Shown piece by piece: positions 1 to 10,678 of a DNA stretch of 64,000 nt (the stretch's first letter is position 1; each line of letters begins with the position of its first letter). The DNA lies in contig JAIMAI010000002.1 in assembly GCA_023512015.1 (NCBI GenBank), positions 1 to 64,000 on the forward strand, given 5' to 3'. The notes under the pieces are model-generated. The model did no database searches. It saw only the letters and a program-made list of their open reading frames with translations, and was not told where the DNA came from. A program made the translations under genes and the position numbers. The DNA is from Acidothermus sp. (GTDB lineage: Bacteria; Actinomycetota; Actinomycetes; Acidothermales; Acidothermaceae).

Positions 1-314
1 GATTGGTCGTTGGCCTGGGCCGCGTCGACGAAAGCGGTCGCCGATTTGACCACCCCCGCGGCGGCCAAGGTGTGCCCGATCTCGGTGATCGAGTCCCCGG
101 GATGGACCTCCACCAGCACGCTGCCGGTGCCGTCACCGACCCAGTCGTTGGGCTCGCTCGGGTGGACGAGTTTGCCGGCGAGTGAGACCCCGCCGACGAC
201 GATCGCGACGATCAGAGCGAGCGAAACCGCGATCGCCGGGATTTGCAGCAGCCGCCTGCGCAACGGAGGCTTGGGGGGATGCGGTTCGAGGCCGAGGTCG
301 AAGATGTCGGTCAC
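1..314 (-). CDS. mltG: Endolytic murein transglycosylase MltG, N-terminal part (runs off the window)
   Basis: Only the first ~104 residues are inside the window. The GTG start at 314 shares a 4-bp GTGA overlap with the ruvX stop, so the two are translationally coupled. The protein begins with a short cytoplasmic tail rich in Pro/Arg (LEPHPPKPPLRRRLLQIP), then one membrane segment at about residues 24-46 (AIAVSLALIVAIVVGGVSLA). It continues into the start of the YceG/MltG extracytoplasmic region (VEVHPGDSITEIGHTLAAAG), which reads like the LysM-like subdomain of this family. The catalytic Glu lies beyond the window. MltG cleaves nascent glycan strands at the membrane; alaS-ruvX-mltG is the usual actinobacterial order, which supports the call. 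Confidence 0.85.
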   Translation of the reverse strand, partial: MTDIFDLGLEPHPPKPPLRRRLLQIPAIAVSLALIVAIVVGGVSLAGKLVHPSEPNDWVGDGTGSVLVEVHPGDSITEIGHTLAAAGVVKSATAFVDAAQANDQ

Positions 315-856
315 GACGACCCCGCTTCGCCGCCCGGGTCGCCGTCGGCGGTGATCAGCCGTCCGGGTGGTCGGCCGGTCGCGCGCTCCCGGTCGAGGGT
401 GTCCTGGAGGAAGACCGCGGCCGCGAGTTGGTCGACGACCTGCCGACGTGCTCGGCCGCGCAGGCCGACGCCCTGCAGACGCCGGTCCGCGGCGACGGTG
501 GTGAACCGTTCGTCGACGATCCGCACCGGCACGGGCCGCACCGCCGCGGCGAGTCGACGGGCGTAGTCGAGGACGGCGTTCACCGCCGAGCCGGACGTGC
601 CGCGGAGGGAGACCGGAAGACCGACGACCACCTCGACAGCCCCACGCTCGGCGACGAGGGCACCGATCCTGCGTACGTCGTCGGGAGTCTGCGTGGGAGC
701 GGACGGTGTGGGGCTCCGCGGAATCGTCTCGACCGGCAGGGCCAGCCGACCCTCGGGGTCGCTCGCGGCGACGCCGATGCGCACGGAGCCGACGTCCACC
801 CCGATGCGCACCCCCGGGCGGATCGACCGCACCGCAGGGGCGGGGACGCTGCTCAT
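311..856 (-). CDS. ruvX: Putative pre-16S rRNA nuclease / Holliday junction resolvase-like RuvX (YqgF)
   Basis: 181 residues, typical for RuvX/YqgF. After a ~17-residue lead comes the RNase H-like signature RIGVDVGSVRIGVA with its first metal-binding Asp. VVVGLPVSLRGTSG follows, with the conserved G-P-S/T pattern, and later IVDERFTTVAA with the conserved D-E-R-x-T-T motif. The ATG start at 856 was chosen because it follows the alaS stop by 10 bp; longer readings run into alaS. The family is linked to 16S rRNA 5' end maturation and to resolvase-like activity. The stop overlaps the mltG start by 4 bp, so alaS-ruvX-mltG is probably one transcript. Confidence 0.9.
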   Translation of the reverse strand: MSSVPAPAVRSIRPGVRIGVDVGSVRIGVAASDPEGRLALPVETIPRSPTPSAPTQTPDDVRRIGALVAERGAVEVVVGLPVSLRGTSGSAVNAVLDYARRLAAAVRPVPVRIVDERFTTVAADRRLQGVGLRGRARRQVVDQLAAAVFLQDTLDRERATGRPPGRLITADGDPGGEAGSS

Positions 857-866
857 GGGCGTAGTC

Positions 867-3524
867 TCACCCAGCTCTCTCACGGAGGGCGGCCAACGTG
901 GCCGCGAGGGCGTCGTCCAATGCCGAAAGGTCGGTGCCGCCGCCTTGGGCGAAGTCGGGTCGGCCCCCTCCTCCCCCGCCGAGCCGTTGTGCGGCGATCC
1001 GTACGAGGTCACCCGCTTTAATCCCGCGGTCGACGGCATCCGGACCGACGGCGGCCACGACGAGCGGCCGCCCGCCGGCATTCGCTCCGAGGACGACGAC
1101 CGCGTTCGGCCCGATCCGCCCCCGCACGTCACCGGCCAGCGCCCGCAGCCCGTCGGCGTCCACCTCGGTGGCGAGCTTCTCGGCGACCACCGGAAATCCG
1201 TCGACCTCACGCATGCGGCCGACGAGCTCGGGGGCCTGGCCGAGCAAGCGGTCGCGGCGCAGCTTCTCCAGCTCCTTCTCGGCCTCCCGCAGCCGGCCGA
1301 TCACGTTGGCGATGCGGTCGGGAAGTTCGTCGGCCGGCGCCTTGAGCTGCTCGGCGATCTGGGCGACCAGCACGGCTTCGCGGGCGAGGTAGCGGTACGC
1401 GTCGAGCCCCACTAAAGCTTCGACGCGGCGCACTCCGGCGCCGATCGACGATTCGCCGAGGATTTTCACCACCCCGAGGTGGCCGGTGTGCGGGACGTGG
1501 GTGCCCCCACACAATTCCCGCGACCAGTCGCCGACCGAAACCACCCGTACTGTCTCCCCGTATTTCTCGCCGAACAAGGCGATGGCTCCGCTGGCGACGG
1601 CCTCCCGCTGCGACATGTACCGGGCGGTGACGTCCAGGTCGGCCACCAGGATTTCGTTGACCCGAGCTTCGACGTCGGCGAGGACGGACGGCGGAACGGC
1701 CGACGGATTGGTGAAGTCGAAACGGAACCGTCCGGGGGCGTTCTCCGAACCGGCTTGGGCGGCGGTTTCTCCGAGGAATTCCCGGAAAGCCTTGTGCACC
1801 ATGTGGGTTGCAGTGTGGGAGCGGGAGATCGCCCACCGTCGTTCGGTGTCGATACGCGCCCGCACCGGGGTCCCCACGGTTATCTCGCCGGCGGTCACTC
1901 GGCCGCGGTGCACGATGAGGCCCGCGACCGGTTGCTGCACGTCGTCCACGTCGACGCGACCGCCGGAGAATTCGAGGACGCCGGAATCCGGGAGCTGTCC
2001 CCCACCCTCGGCGTAGAACGGAGTGCGGTCGAGGATTACCTCCACCCGCTGGCCCGCCGCGGCCGCCGGGACCGCTGCGGCGTCGACCAGCAGACCGACG
2101 ACGGTGGCGTCGTCGTCCTGGCGGGTGTAGCCGGTGAATTCGACCCCTCGCCCCAGTTTCTCCAGAACCGCTCGATACGCGGAGAGGTCACCGGTGCCGG
2201 TCTTCTTGCGGGCGGCATCTTCTTTGGCGCGCCGGCGCTGCTCGGCCATGAGCCGACGAAAACCGTCTTCGTCGACCCGCAGTCCCTGTTCCGCGGCCAT
2301 TTCCAGGGTGAGGTCGATGGGAAATCCGTAGGTGTCGTGCAGAGCGAAAGCTTGCTCCCCCGAAATCACGCGGTCACGCGCCTCACGGGCGGCGGCTTCG
2401 AACCGCGCCATCCCGGCGTTCAGGGTGGCGAAGAACGACGCCTCCTCGCCGTCGATGACGGCGTGAATTCGCGCTGCGTCACGGCGCAGCTCGGGATATT
2501 GCGGGGCGAAGACCGCGATCGCGGTCGCGACGAGTTCGTGCAGAGTGGGTTCCCGGGCCCCGAGCAGCCGCATGGCCCGCACGACGCGGCGCAGCAGGCG
2601 CCGAAGCACGTAGCCGCGCTCCTCGTTGGACGGGACGACTCCGTCGGCGACGAGCATGGTGGCCGCGCGGACGTGGTCGGCGACCATACGCAGCCGGACG
2701 TCGGCGTCGTGACGCTCCCCGTAACGCTGCCCGGTGAGGCTGGCGGCGGTGTCGAGGATGGGTCGCGTGGTGTCGATTTCGTAGATGTTGTCGACCCCTT
2801 GCAGGATGGCGGCCATGCGCTCCAAACCCATGCCGGTGTCGATGTTCTTCGCCGGCAGATCCCCGAGGATCGGGTAGTTGTCCTTCGCGCCTCCGGGGCC
2901 GCGTTCGTACTGCATGAAGACGAGGTTCCACACCTCGAGGTAGCGTTCCTCGTTGGCAATCGGACCGCCGCCGACTCCGAATTCCTCGCCGCGGTCGTAA
3001 TAGATTTCGCTGCACGGTCCGCACGGCCCGGGAACGCCCATGGACCAGAAGTTGTCGGCCATGCCGCGCCGTTGGATTCGTTCGAGCGGTAACCCTACCG
3101 ACCGGTGCCAGATGTCGGCGGCTTCGTCGTCGTCCTCGTAGACGGTGACCCAGAGGCGGTCCGGGTCGAAGCCGTATCCGCCGTCGGCCACCGAGGTGGT
3201 GAGCAATTCCCAGGCAAGCGGGATCGCGGTCTCCTTGAAGTAATCCCCGAAGGAGAAATTCCCGCACATGTGGAAGAAGGTGGCGTGCCGGGTGGTCTTC
3301 CCGACTTCGTCGATGTCCGGGGTGCGGATCACCTTCTGGACGCTGGTCGCGCGCGGCCACGGAGCGGGTGCGTCGCCGCGAAAGTACGGCTTGAACGGCT
3401 GCATCCCGGCGACGACGAACAGCAGCTCGGGATCGTCGGCGACGAGCGGCGCCGATGGAACGACGACGTGGTCACGCTTTTCGAAGAATGCCAGCCAGCG
3501 TCGGGCTATCTCCGCTGACTCCAT
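867..3524 (-). CDS. alaS: Alanine-tRNA ligase
   Basis: 885 residues, normal for bacterial AlaRS. It begins [19 protein letters not shown], the standard catalytic-domain start; the open frame continues upstream to 3791 but that part overlaps the preceding gene and is not AlaRS-like. The class II core includes [12 protein letters not shown] and [10 protein letters not shown]. The editing domain carries the zinc-site motif [12 protein letters not shown] (HxxxH) and the downstream [13 protein letters not shown] Gly-rich C-Ala domain closes the protein. It charges tRNA-Ala and edits mischarged Ser/Gly. The first 19 bp overlap the preceding small gene, and ruvX follows 10 bp after the stop. Confidence 0.97.
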   Translation of the reverse strand: MESAEIARRWLAFFEKRDHVVVPSAPLVADDPELLFVVAGMQPFKPYFRGDAPAPWPRATSVQKVIRTPDIDEVGKTTRHATFFHMCGNFSFGDYFKETAIPLAWELLTTSVADGGYGFDPDRLWVTVYEDDDEAADIWHRSVGLPLERIQRRGMADNFWSMGVPGPCGPCSEIYYDRGEEFGVGGGPIANEERYLEVWNLVFMQYERGPGGAKDNYPILGDLPAKNIDTGMGLERMAAILQGVDNIYEIDTTRPILDTAASLTGQRYGERHDADVRLRMVADHVRAATMLVADGVVPSNEERGYVLRRLLRRVVRAMRLLGAREPTLHELVATAIAVFAPQYPELRRDAARIHAVIDGEEASFFATLNAGMARFEAAAREARDRVISGEQAFALHDTYGFPIDLTLEMAAEQGLRVDEDGFRRLMAEQRRRAKEDAARKKTGTGDLSAYRAVLEKLGRGVEFTGYTRQDDDATVVGLLVDAAAVPAAAAGQRVEVILDRTPFYAEGGGQLPDSGVLEFSGGRVDVDDVQQPVAGLIVHRGRVTAGEITVGTPVRARIDTERRWAISRSHTATHMVHKAFREFLGETAAQAGSENAPGRFRFDFTNPSAVPPSVLADVEARVNEILVADLDVTARYMSQREAVASGAIALFGEKYGETVRVVSVGDWSRELCGGTHVPHTGHLGVVKILGESSIGAGVRRVEALVGLDAYRYLAREAVLVAQIAEQLKAPADELPDRIANVIGRLREAEKELEKLRRDRLLGQAPELVGRMREVDGFPVVAEKLATEVDADGLRALAGDVRGRIGPNAVVVLGANAGGRPLVVAAVGPDAVDRGIKAGDLVRIAAQRLGGGGGGRPDFAQGGGTDLSALDDALAATLAALRERAG

Positions 3525-3766
3525 GGCTCCTCGCCTCGGGTACCTTCCTCGGTCAGTGCTTCGCGGAGCTCGGTTTCCCGCTCCGCCATCGCCGCTTTGA
3601 CGTCGTCCACGAACGCCCGGATCGCGTCCTCGAGTCCCCGCCACCCCATTCTGGTCTGGTCGGCCAAGCCTCGCGGAGTGAGACGACTCGCCGCGCGGGT
3701 GAGCCGCCGTGCGATGACCGCACCCAGGCCGATCCCGACCGCAAGGTAGAAGAGGCGCTTGGTCAC
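3506..3766 (-). CDS. Small membrane-anchored protein (DUF6167-like)
   Basis: 86 residues beginning [21 protein letters not shown], one N-terminal membrane helix followed by a charged, probably helical cytoplasmic tail ([20 protein letters not shown]). It resembles the small actinobacterial proteins now called DUF6167. The GTG start overlaps the upstream stop as GTGA, and the 3' end overlaps the alaS start by 19 bp, so all three genes are translationally linked. No catalytic motif is visible and the function is unknown. Its fixed place just before alaS in many actinobacteria is remembered synteny, not something tested here. Confidence 0.75.
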   Translation of the reverse strand: MTKRLFYLAVGIGLGAVIARRLTRAASRLTPRGLADQTRMGWRGLEDAIRAFVDDVKAAMAERETELREALTEEGTRGEEPWSQRR

Positions 3767-4194
3767 CGCTCCTCCTCACCGGCGGCGTCACGTCCGCGCT
3801 TCTTCGCGGCCTTCATCTCGGCTTTGATCCGCTTCTCGACGTCGCGACGCTTGCGGTCGGCGAGCGCCTTGCGAACGCCGTAGGTGAACGCGGCCACCTT
3901 CACCACCGGGCTCCCGACAGTGGCCGCGAACAGCGAGGCGAGTGCCGAGACGTTGGTGGTCACCTGCTGTACGTTCGCGGTGATCGCGTCGATCCGCTCC
4001 AGCTGGTGGTTGGTGTGCTGCACCGTCGTGGTCACGCCGTTGATGAGGGGAACAGTCTCGTCGGTCACTCCGCGGACGAGACGGCGGGCTTCGTCGAGCA
4101 CCTTGCCCAATTTGATCAGCGGGACGGCGGCGAGCCCAACGAGCAGCACGAAAGCACCCGCCGCGATGATTCCCGCGATGTCACCCACCGACAT
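3763..4194 (-). CDS. DUF948 membrane protein
   Basis: 143 residues. An N-terminal membrane helix ([20 protein letters not shown]) is followed by a long amphipathic region with heptad-like spacing ([24 protein letters not shown]) and a Lys/Arg-rich tail ending [13 protein letters not shown]. This is the DUF948 pattern: a single-span protein with a coiled-coil-like domain similar to bacterial general stress YtxG-type proteins. The function is not established. It overlaps the next small membrane gene by 4 bp and lies between rarA and alaS, as in other actinobacteria. Together the pair may form a small membrane complex, which is inference. Confidence 0.75.
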   Translation of the reverse strand: MSVGDIAGIIAAGAFVLLVGLAAVPLIKLGKVLDEARRLVRGVTDETVPLINGVTTTVQHTNHQLERIDAITANVQQVTTNVSALASLFAATVGSPVVKVAAFTYGVRKALADRKRRDVEKRIKAEMKAAKKRGRDAAGEEER

Positions 4195-4239
4195 GCCGCT
4201 CTCCCCTCACCGCCGCCACCGCTTCGGGCCATCGCTTCG

Positions 4240-5703
4240 TCACTTCGCCCGAGGATATCGATCCTCCGCGGTGCGTGATTCGGCCTCCTCGGGGGGGCGC
4301 GCGTCCGCGGGGGCGGTCGGCTCGGCGGAAATGGCACGCAAGGCCCGGCGCAGTCGGCGTAGGCGTTCGCCGAGCTCGGCTTCGGCGCCTCGGTCGGTCG
4401 GCCGGTAATACTCCCGGTCTTCGAGACCGTCGGGAGCGTATTGCTGGGCCACGATGCCACCCGGCTCGTCGTGGGGGTAGCGGTAGCCGACTCCGTGCCC
4501 GAGGCGCGCCGCCCCGGGGTAGTGCGCGTCGCGCAGGTGGGGCGGCACCGGTCCGGCGAGACCGGCGCGGACGTCGTCCACCGCAGCGCTCAACGCACGA
4601 GTGACCGCGTTGGACTTCGGCGCCAGAGCGAGCGCGATCACGGCGTGGGCGAGAGTGAGCCCAGCTTCGGGAAGGCCGATGAACGCGACCGCGTGGAAGG
4701 CGGCGACGGCGGTCTGCAGCGCGGTGGGGTCGGCGAGTCCGATGTCCTCGCTGGCGAGGATGACCAGCCGGCGGGCGATGAACCGGGGATCCTCCCCCGC
4801 TTCCAACATCCGCGCCAAGTAGTGGAGCGCGGCGTCCACGTCGCTGCCGCGCACGGATTTGATGAGCGCGCTGGCCACGTCGTAGTGCTGGTCGCCGTCC
4901 CGGTCGTAGCGGGGAAGAGCGCGGTCCGCGGCTCTCGCGACGTCCGCGACGTCGACCACCGCCGAGGGCGCCGAAGCGGCGGCCGCCTCCAGGTAGGTGA
5001 GGGCCCGGCGGGCGTCTCCGGCGGCGAGCCGCACCAGATGGTCTTCGGCCTCCGGGGCGAGGGTGACCCGGCCGTCCAGGCCGCGTGGGTCGGCGAGGGC
5101 GCGTCGCACAACGACCCGGATGTCGGCTTCGGTGAGCGGGCGCAGGGTGAGCAGCAACGAGCGGGAGAGCAGCGGGGAGATCACCGAGAAGGTGGGGTTC
5201 TCCGTGGTGGCACCGATGAAGGTGACGACGCCGTTCTCCACCGCCGGCAGCAGCGCGTCCTGTTGGGTCTTGGAGAAGCGGTGCACCTCGTCGACGAAGA
5301 GCACGGTGCGTCGTCCGGACTGGCGCTCGCGGGCCGCGGCGGCGATGACGTCGCGGAGGTCCTTCACCCCAGCGGTGACCGCGGACAGTTCCACGAAACG
5401 GCGACGGGGCCCGTGGCCGATGAGCGACGCCAACGTGGTCTTGCCGCTCCCCGGCGGCCCCCACAGCAGGAGCGACGGTCCGGTCGCGTCGGGGTCCTCG
5501 ACGAGGCGGCGTAGCGGGGAGCCGGCGACCAGCAGGTGCTCCTGGCCGACCACCTCATCGAGCGTCGCCGGTCGCATGCGGACGGCGAGCGGGGCGTCGG
5601 GTGGTGGCGCAACGAGGGCGGGTTCGCGGGGCGCGCGAGAGGTCCGTGCGTGCAGCGTGCCGACGTCGAAGAGCGCGCCGCTTGCCTCCGAGCCGCTGCT
5701 CAC
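4240..5703 (-). CDS. rarA: Replication-associated recombination protein A (RarA/MgsA AAA+ ATPase)
   Basis: About 487 residues from a GTG at 5703 ([12 protein letters not shown]...); the frame is open further upstream to 5781, and the start is uncertain. The AAA+ core shows [15 protein letters not shown], Walker [10 protein letters not shown], Walker [11 protein letters not shown] with sensor-1-like [11 protein letters not shown], and the arginine-finger segment ISPLLSRS. The C-terminal tetramerisation region has the RarA signatures [19 protein letters not shown] and [10 protein letters not shown]. RarA acts at stalled replication forks with SSB. It is related to RuvB and clamp-loader ATPases, but the C-terminal part separates it from both. 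It sits alone between aspS and the DUF948 gene. Confidence 0.93.
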   Translation of the reverse strand: MSSGSEASGALFDVGTLHARTSRAPREPALVAPPPDAPLAVRMRPATLDEVVGQEHLLVAGSPLRRLVEDPDATGPSLLLWGPPGSGKTTLASLIGHGPRRRFVELSAVTAGVKDLRDVIAAAARERQSGRRTVLFVDEVHRFSKTQQDALLPAVENGVVTFIGATTENPTFSVISPLLSRSLLLTLRPLTEADIRVVVRRALADPRGLDGRVTLAPEAEDHLVRLAAGDARRALTYLEAAAASAPSAVVDVADVARAADRALPRYDRDGDQHYDVASALIKSVRGSDVDAALHYLARMLEAGEDPRFIARRLVILASEDIGLADPTALQTAVAAFHAVAFIGLPEAGLTLAHAVIALALAPKSNAVTRALSAAVDDVRAGLAGPVPPHLRDAHYPGAARLGHGVGYRYPHDEPGGIVAQQYAPDGLEDREYYRPTDRGAEAELGERLRRLRRALRAISAEPTAPADARPPEEAESRTAEDRYPRAK

Positions 5704-5788
5704 GGCACCGACCCTACGCGCGCCGGACGCGGGCACGGCAAGGATGATCGGATGCCCTGTGCGGTTCACCGCCGCACGCACCGACGGC

Positions 5789-7561
5789 TCATCTCACGAT
5801 GCGCGGCTGACCTCGCGACGGATCCACGTCGATGCCGGCTTCCCTGCGCTGCTCCGGAGTGATAGGCGTCGGGGCACCGGTGAGCGGGTCACTGCCGGAC
5901 GCGGTCTTCGGGAACGCGATGACGTCCCGGATCGAATCCACTCCGGCGAGCAAGGCGGCGATGCGGTCCCAGCCGAAGGCGATACCGCCGTGCGGGGGCG
6001 GGCCGTACCGGAAGGCCTCCAGGAGGAAACCGAATTTCGACTCCGCTTCCGCGGCCGACAGGCCGATGACGTCGAAGACCCGCTGCTGCACCTCGGCCCG
6101 GTGGATACGAATCGACCCCCCGCCGATCTCGTTGCCGTTGGCCACGATGTCGTAGGCGCACGCGAGCGCCTCCCCGGGTTTCTCGGGGAAGATGTCCAGC
6201 CACTCCGGCTTCGGCGCGGTGAAGGGGTGATGCACCGGGGTCCACCCCCCTTGCCCGTCGGGTTCGAAGAGCGGCGGATCGACGATCCAGCACAGCGCCC
6301 ACTCCGGCGCTCCCTTCGCCGGATCCGTGAGCCCGCAGCGTCGTCCTACCTCCAGGCGGACGGCGCCGAGGAGCTCTTGGGTCTCGCGGACCGGTCCGGC
6401 CGCGAGGAAGACCACATCGCCCGGATTGGCACCGACCGCGGCCGCCAGCCCGGCTCGTTCGTCGTCCGACAAATTCTTGGCGATCGGGCCGGCCAGCTCC
6501 CCCGCCTCACCGACCACGACGTACGCCAAGCCGCGGGCGCCGCGAGAGCGAGCGAAATCATTCCAGCCGTCCAACTCCGCGCGGCTCTGGCTGCCGCCGC
6601 CCGGCATCACCACGGCGCCAACGTATGGGGCCTGGAAAATTCGCAGCGGCGTATTCGAAAAGAATTCCGTCAAGTCGACGATCTCCTGCCCGAACCGGAG
6701 ATCCGGCTTGTCGGATCCGAAGCGTCTCATCGCCTCGGCATACGGAATACGCGGCAACGGCAGCGGCAGCTCGACGCCGAGAATCTCCCGCCACAGCGCG
6801 CCGACCACGTCTTCGGCAAGCGAAATCACGTCGTTTTCTTCGACGAAGCTCATCTCGATGTCGAGTTGGGTGAATTCGGGTTGCCGGTCGGCGCGAAAGT
6901 CCTCGTCGCGAAAACACCGGGCGATCTGGTAGTACCGCTCCATTCCGGCGACCATCAGCAGTTGCTTGAACAATTGTGGTGATTGCGGAAGGGCGTACCA
7001 ATGGCCCGGCTGCAACCGCGCAGGAACGAGAAAATCCCGCGCTCCCTCCGGCGTGGACCGCGTGAGGTAGGGGGTTTCGACCTCGACGAAGCGGTGGCGG
7101 GCCATGACTCCGCGTGCCACCTCGTTCATCCGCGACCGCAGCCGTAACGCCCGCGCGGGACCGGGACGCCGCAAGTCGAGGTACCGGTACTTGAGCCGGG
7201 TTTCCTCGTTCACCTCGACCGGACCGCTCACCGGGAAAGGCAGCGGCGCGCATTCCGAGAGAACGTCGATCCGCTCGGCGACCACCTCGACGTCCCCGGT
7301 AGGCAGGTCGGGGTTCTCGTTGCCGGCAGGTCGCAGCCGCACCTCCCCCCTCACCGCGAGGCAGAATTCGGCCCGCACCCGGGAGGCGACCTCCAGCGCC
7401 CCACCTTCGCGGGCGACGACCTGGACGATCCCCGAGGCGTCGCGCAGATCCAGGAAAACCACGCCGCCCAGGTCGCGACGGCGATCCACCCAGCCGGCGA
7501 GCACGACCCGCGTCCCGGCGTCGGCCCGGCGCAACGACCCTGCCTCATGTGTCCGGATCAC
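5789..7561 (-). CDS. aspS: Aspartate-tRNA ligase (bacterial type, GAD insertion)
   Basis: 590 residues, the length of bacterial AspRS with the GAD insertion. The N-terminal OB-fold reads [19 protein letters not shown]. The catalytic core has [13 protein letters not shown], motif 2 [20 protein letters not shown] and C-terminal motif 3 [13 protein letters not shown]. Its ATG overlaps the hisS stop by 4 bp, so HisRS and AspRS are translated together, a common actinobacterial pair. Whether it is discriminating or also charges tRNA-Asn depends on whether the genome has asnS or gatCAB, which cannot be seen here. Confidence 0.97.
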   Translation of the reverse strand: MIRTHEAGSLRRADAGTRVVLAGWVDRRRDLGGVVFLDLRDASGIVQVVAREGGALEVASRVRAEFCLAVRGEVRLRPAGNENPDLPTGDVEVVAERIDVLSECAPLPFPVSGPVEVNEETRLKYRYLDLRRPGPARALRLRSRMNEVARGVMARHRFVEVETPYLTRSTPEGARDFLVPARLQPGHWYALPQSPQLFKQLLMVAGMERYYQIARCFRDEDFRADRQPEFTQLDIEMSFVEENDVISLAEDVVGALWREILGVELPLPLPRIPYAEAMRRFGSDKPDLRFGQEIVDLTEFFSNTPLRIFQAPYVGAVVMPGGGSQSRAELDGWNDFARSRGARGLAYVVVGEAGELAGPIAKNLSDDERAGLAAAVGANPGDVVFLAAGPVRETQELLGAVRLEVGRRCGLTDPAKGAPEWALCWIVDPPLFEPDGQGGWTPVHHPFTAPKPEWLDIFPEKPGEALACAYDIVANGNEIGGGSIRIHRAEVQQRVFDVIGLSAAEAESKFGFLLEAFRYGPPPHGGIAFGWDRIAALLAGVDSIRDVIAFPKTASGSDPLTGAPTPITPEQRREAGIDVDPSRGQPRIVR

Positions 7562-8907
7562 GTGGTGCTCCCTCGATCGTCGCTCTCACCCCTGCCGTCC
7601 AAGCGGCCCACCAGGGACGGCCACCGGTCGTGCTCCGGCGGCTCCCATACCGCCGCGTCGGCGGGAATTTGCTCACCGGAACGAATGTCCTTGACCGTAT
7701 CGGGCTCCCCCGGAAACCAGACGAAGGGGATTCCCCGGCGATCGGCGTAGCGAATTTGTTTCCCGTATTTCTCCGCCCGCGGCGCCACCTCGACCGGAAT
7801 TCCCCGAGCCCGCAAGCGCTCCGCGACGGCCGCCGACCGTGCGCGCTGCTCCTCGCTAGGGACGGCGACCAAGACGCACGTCGGTACCGCCCGGCTCGCC
7901 GTCACCGCCCCGAAAAGCCGCACCAGCAATCGGCTCACTCCGATCGACATCCCCACCCCGGGATACCGGGATTTTCCGTCGCCGGCCAACGAATCGTACC
8001 GTCCCCCCGAGCTCACGGAACCGAGGTCTTCGTGCCCGGTAAGCACGGTCTCGTACACCGTGCCGGTGTAGTAATCCAGGCCGCGGGCGATGCTCAAATC
8101 CGCTTCCACCAGCCCGGGGCGCACGGCGTTCACCCCATCGACGACGCGGAGCAGCTCCTCTAGTCCGCGGTCCACCTCGGCACCGCGAAACCCGAGCTGG
8201 TGGAGCCGTTCGTCGACTCCGGCACCGCGAATTTCCCCCAGCCGCAAGCAGAGGCGGGCGGCCGTCGGCTCCAACCGAGCTTCTTCGACTAGCGCCCGCT
8301 CCACCGCGTCGGGACCGATTTTCGCCAATTTGTCGACGATCCGCAGCACCACGACCGGATCCGTGGCGCCGAGCTGCCGGTAGCAGGCCTCGGCCAACAG
8401 CCGATTGTTCACCAGGATCCGCACCTGCGGGATCGGCAGGGCGCCCAACGCCTCACCGATCACCAGCGGAATCTCGACCTCGTACTGCGCGGCCAATGCG
8501 TCGCGGTCGACGACATCGACGTCGGCCTGCAGGAATTCACGGAAGCGCCCCTCCTGGGGTCGCTCTCCCCGCCACACCTTCTGAATTTGATACCGCCGAA
8601 ATGGAAAATCGAGCCGCCCGGCGTTTTCCCCCACGTAGCGGGCGAAAGGCACGGTGAGGTCGTAGTGCAGGCCCAAGCCGGCGTCGTCGTCCGAACCGGC
8701 CCGCAGCCTCCGCAGCAGGTAAACCTCTTTGTCGATCTCACCGCCGCGGCTGAGCTGCTCGATCGGCTCCACCGCACGGGTCTCGATCGGGGTGAACCCG
8801 TGCAGCTCGAAGACCCGGCGAATGCGCTCCACGACGAGTTGCTCGGCGATCCGCTCTCTCGGCAGCCATTCCGGGTACCCCGACAGGGAGGTGACCGGTC
8901 CGCTCAT
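7558..8907 (-). CDS. hisS: Histidine-tRNA ligase
   Basis: 449 residues from the ATG at 8907. That ATG overlaps the upstream stop as ATGA and has a strong GGAGGGG ribosome site six bases away, so it was preferred over the in-frame start 15 bases upstream. Class II motif 2 appears as [18 protein letters not shown], and the histidine-specific signature as [13 protein letters not shown]. The C-terminal anticodon-binding domain begins near [14 protein letters not shown]. It charges tRNA-His. The stop overlaps aspS by 4 bp, giving a hydrolase-hisS-aspS unit. Confidence 0.96.
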   Translation of the reverse strand: MSGPVTSLSGYPEWLPRERIAEQLVVERIRRVFELHGFTPIETRAVEPIEQLSRGGEIDKEVYLLRRLRAGSDDDAGLGLHYDLTVPFARYVGENAGRLDFPFRRYQIQKVWRGERPQEGRFREFLQADVDVVDRDALAAQYEVEIPLVIGEALGALPIPQVRILVNNRLLAEACYRQLGATDPVVVLRIVDKLAKIGPDAVERALVEEARLEPTAARLCLRLGEIRGAGVDERLHQLGFRGAEVDRGLEELLRVVDGVNAVRPGLVEADLSIARGLDYYTGTVYETVLTGHEDLGSVSSGGRYDSLAGDGKSRYPGVGMSIGVSRLLVRLFGAVTASRAVPTCVLVAVPSEEQRARSAAVAERLRARGIPVEVAPRAEKYGKQIRYADRRGIPFVWFPGEPDTVKDIRSGEQIPADAAVWEPPEHDRWPSLVGRLDGRGESDDRGSTT

Positions 8908-9650
8908 CGCCGTCCCCTCCACGCCGCAGGCACTCCCGCCGCGAGCGCTTCCCGAAGGAACGGATTGGTGGCCCGCTCGTGCCCAAGGGTGGTGAGGGGC
9001 CCGTGTCCGGGACAGACCACCGTCTCGTCCGGCAGATCGGAGGCCGTCGCGACCCGAGCCAGGCTGGCCCGCATCGCCTCCGGGTCGCCGCCCGGTAGAT
9101 CGGTCCGCCCGACCGAGCCGGCGAAAAGCAGATCACCGCTGAACATCAGCGGTCCCTCGACCTGCCGTCGGTCGGCCCCCAATTCCAGGCGCGTCGAACC
9201 AGCGACGGTCTGCACGACCACTGAACCCTCGGTGTGACCGGGCGTGTGCCGGACCCGCAGCCGCAAACCGGCGAGCTCCAACTCGGCGTCGTCCGCCAGC
9301 GGGCGGACGTCGTCCGGCTCCTGCAGCCGCACGCCGAGGAGACCGAGAGCGGCGAGGACGTCCGGGGGGAAGGTGGCGGCCGGATCGGCCAGCCGGTAGC
9401 GGTCCGCCGGATGCAGATACGCCGGGACGTCGTAACCCGAGCAGAGCGGATACACGGTCCAGGTGTGGTCCAGGTGGCCGTGGGTCAGGACGACCCCCAC
9501 GGGCCGCAGACGGTGGGCGGTGACGATTTCCGCGACCGCAGCGGCGGCGTCCTGCCCCGGATCGATGACGAGACAAGGACGCCCGTCCGCCTCCGCGACC
9601 ACGTAGCAGTTGGTGGCGAAGACGCCGGCGGGAAATCCGACGACGAGCAC
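8904..9650 (-). CDS. MBL-fold metallo-hydrolase (glyoxalase II-like)
   Basis: 248 residues from a GTG at 9650 preceded by GAGG five bases away; the longer frame to 9908 is proline/arginine-rich filler. The binuclear zinc motif is THGHLDHTW (His57, His59, Asp61, His62). Later metal ligands appear in HTPGHTEGS, FSGDLLFAGSVGRTD and CPGHGPLTTL. This is the glyoxalase II/YcbL-like group often found beside hisS and relA in actinobacteria. It probably hydrolyses a thioester such as S-lactoylglutathione or a mycothiol analogue, but the substrate cannot be read from the sequence. The next gene, hisS, overlaps by 4 bp. Confidence 0.88.
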   Translation of the reverse strand: MLVVGFPAGVFATNCYVVAEADGRPCLVIDPGQDAAAAVAEIVTAHRLRPVGVVLTHGHLDHTWTVYPLCSGYDVPAYLHPADRYRLADPAATFPPDVLAALGLLGVRLQEPDDVRPLADDAELELAGLRLRVRHTPGHTEGSVVVQTVAGSTRLELGADRRQVEGPLMFSGDLLFAGSVGRTDLPGGDPEAMRASLARVATASDLPDETVVCPGHGPLTTLGHERATNPFLREALAAGVPAAWRGRR

Positions 9651-9928
9651 GATCACCTCGTATTCGCAGCAAACCGGAGAAATCCTGCCGGAGGCGCGTT
9701 GCGGCGGCACCAGCCGTTTGCTGAAGACTCCCTGAGGAATCGCCGCGCCCCCTGCACGCAGCCTACCGACGACCCCTAGACTGTCGCCGCCTGCATCGTG
9801 CCGCGCCACGGGCCGGCCGCTACGAACGGGCATTGGGCGGCGCGGACCTTTCGCGGGGGAAGGCGATCCGGCGCGGCAGGCGCCCACATCAGGCAGGGTC
9901 GGTAGCACGCGTACCCGGAGGAGGTCCG

Positions 9929-10678
9929 GTGACGAGCAAGGAACGCAGACGAGAGGCGGCCCGTCGACGCTACGAACGCCGCCAAGCCGCCCGCGCCGCG
10001 GCCCGTGCCCGCCGTAAGCGCATCCTGACCATCGGCTCGGCGGCTGCGGCCGTCGTGGTCGTCATCGGGGTCGTCCTCGCCGTCGTCCTCACCGGCTCGG
10101 GGAACAAGAAATCGGCCGCGCTCGCCTCCGCCTCGCCGTCCGCGTCGTCGTCCGTATCCTCCCCGCCGCCTCCACCGACCCACGCTCCCGGCTGCACCTT
10201 CAACCCGGCCACCCAGACCCCGTCGGCGTCGGCGTCGCCCACACCCTCGCCGACCTGGACGCTCCCCGCAGGGGCCGATCCCGCCCTGCGCACCGAACCG
10301 TCCATTACCATCCCCGCCGGCCCGGTCCCGATCACCGTGCAGACCAAGGACCTCATCGTGGGCAAGGGTGAAACCGTCCAACCGAACGACACGGTGACCG
10401 TCAACTACGTCGGCCTCAATTACGTCGACTGCACGGTTTTCGATTCCTCATGGGAGAAAGGCGCACCGGCTACCTTCTCGCTGAGCGGCCTCATCGCCGG
10501 ATTCAAGCAGGGCATGGAGGGGATGAAGGTCGGCGGACGCCGCGAAATCATCGTTCCGCCGAGCCTCGGCTACGGCTCCACCGGCGCCGGCAAGATCAAG
10601 CCGAATGAGGAGCTGGTTTTCGTCGTCGATTTGCTCGGCGTCACGCACGGGAGCCCGTCGCCGAGCCCGACGCCTTAG
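9929..10678 (+). CDS. Membrane-anchored FKBP-type peptidyl-prolyl isomerase
   Basis: 249 residues from a GTG preceded by GGAGGAGG four bases away. A very basic N-terminal tail ([19 protein letters not shown]) precedes a membrane helix at about residues 32-55. A Ser/Pro-rich spacer with one Cys follows, then a C-terminal FKBP domain ([59 protein letters not shown]). The signal-anchor orientation puts the isomerase outside the membrane, where it should assist folding of exported proteins. The N-terminal tail resembles the cyclophilin usually encoded beside relA in actinobacteria, so the catalytic domain may have been exchanged. The last 38 bp overlap the convergent relA gene. Confidence 0.9.
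   Translation: MTSKERRREAARRRYERRQAARAAARARRKRILTIGSAAAAVVVVIGVVLAVVLTGSGNKKSAALASASPSASSSVSSPPPPPTHAPGCTFNPATQTPSASASPTPSPTWTLPAGADPALRTEPSITIPAGPVPITVQTKDLIVGKGETVQPNDTVTVNYVGLNYVDCTVFDSSWEKGAPATFSLSGLIAGFKQGMEGMKVGGRREIIVPPSLGYGSTGAGKIKPNEELVFVVDLLGVTHGSPSPSPTP

Noticed and set aside
1479-3092. Long plus-strand reading frame opposite alaS
   Set aside because: It is a shadow of the AlaRS gene: high G+C leaves stops rare, and its translation is Arg/Gly/His-rich without any family motif.
3525-3791. Extended N-terminus of alaS
   Set aside because: The extension overlaps the preceding small gene and lacks AlaRS similarity; the ATG at 3524 gives the canonical start.
9657-9908. Extended N-terminus of the MBL hydrolase
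   Set aside because: The extension is Pro/Arg/Gly-rich and the ribosome site GAGG points to the GTG at 9650.
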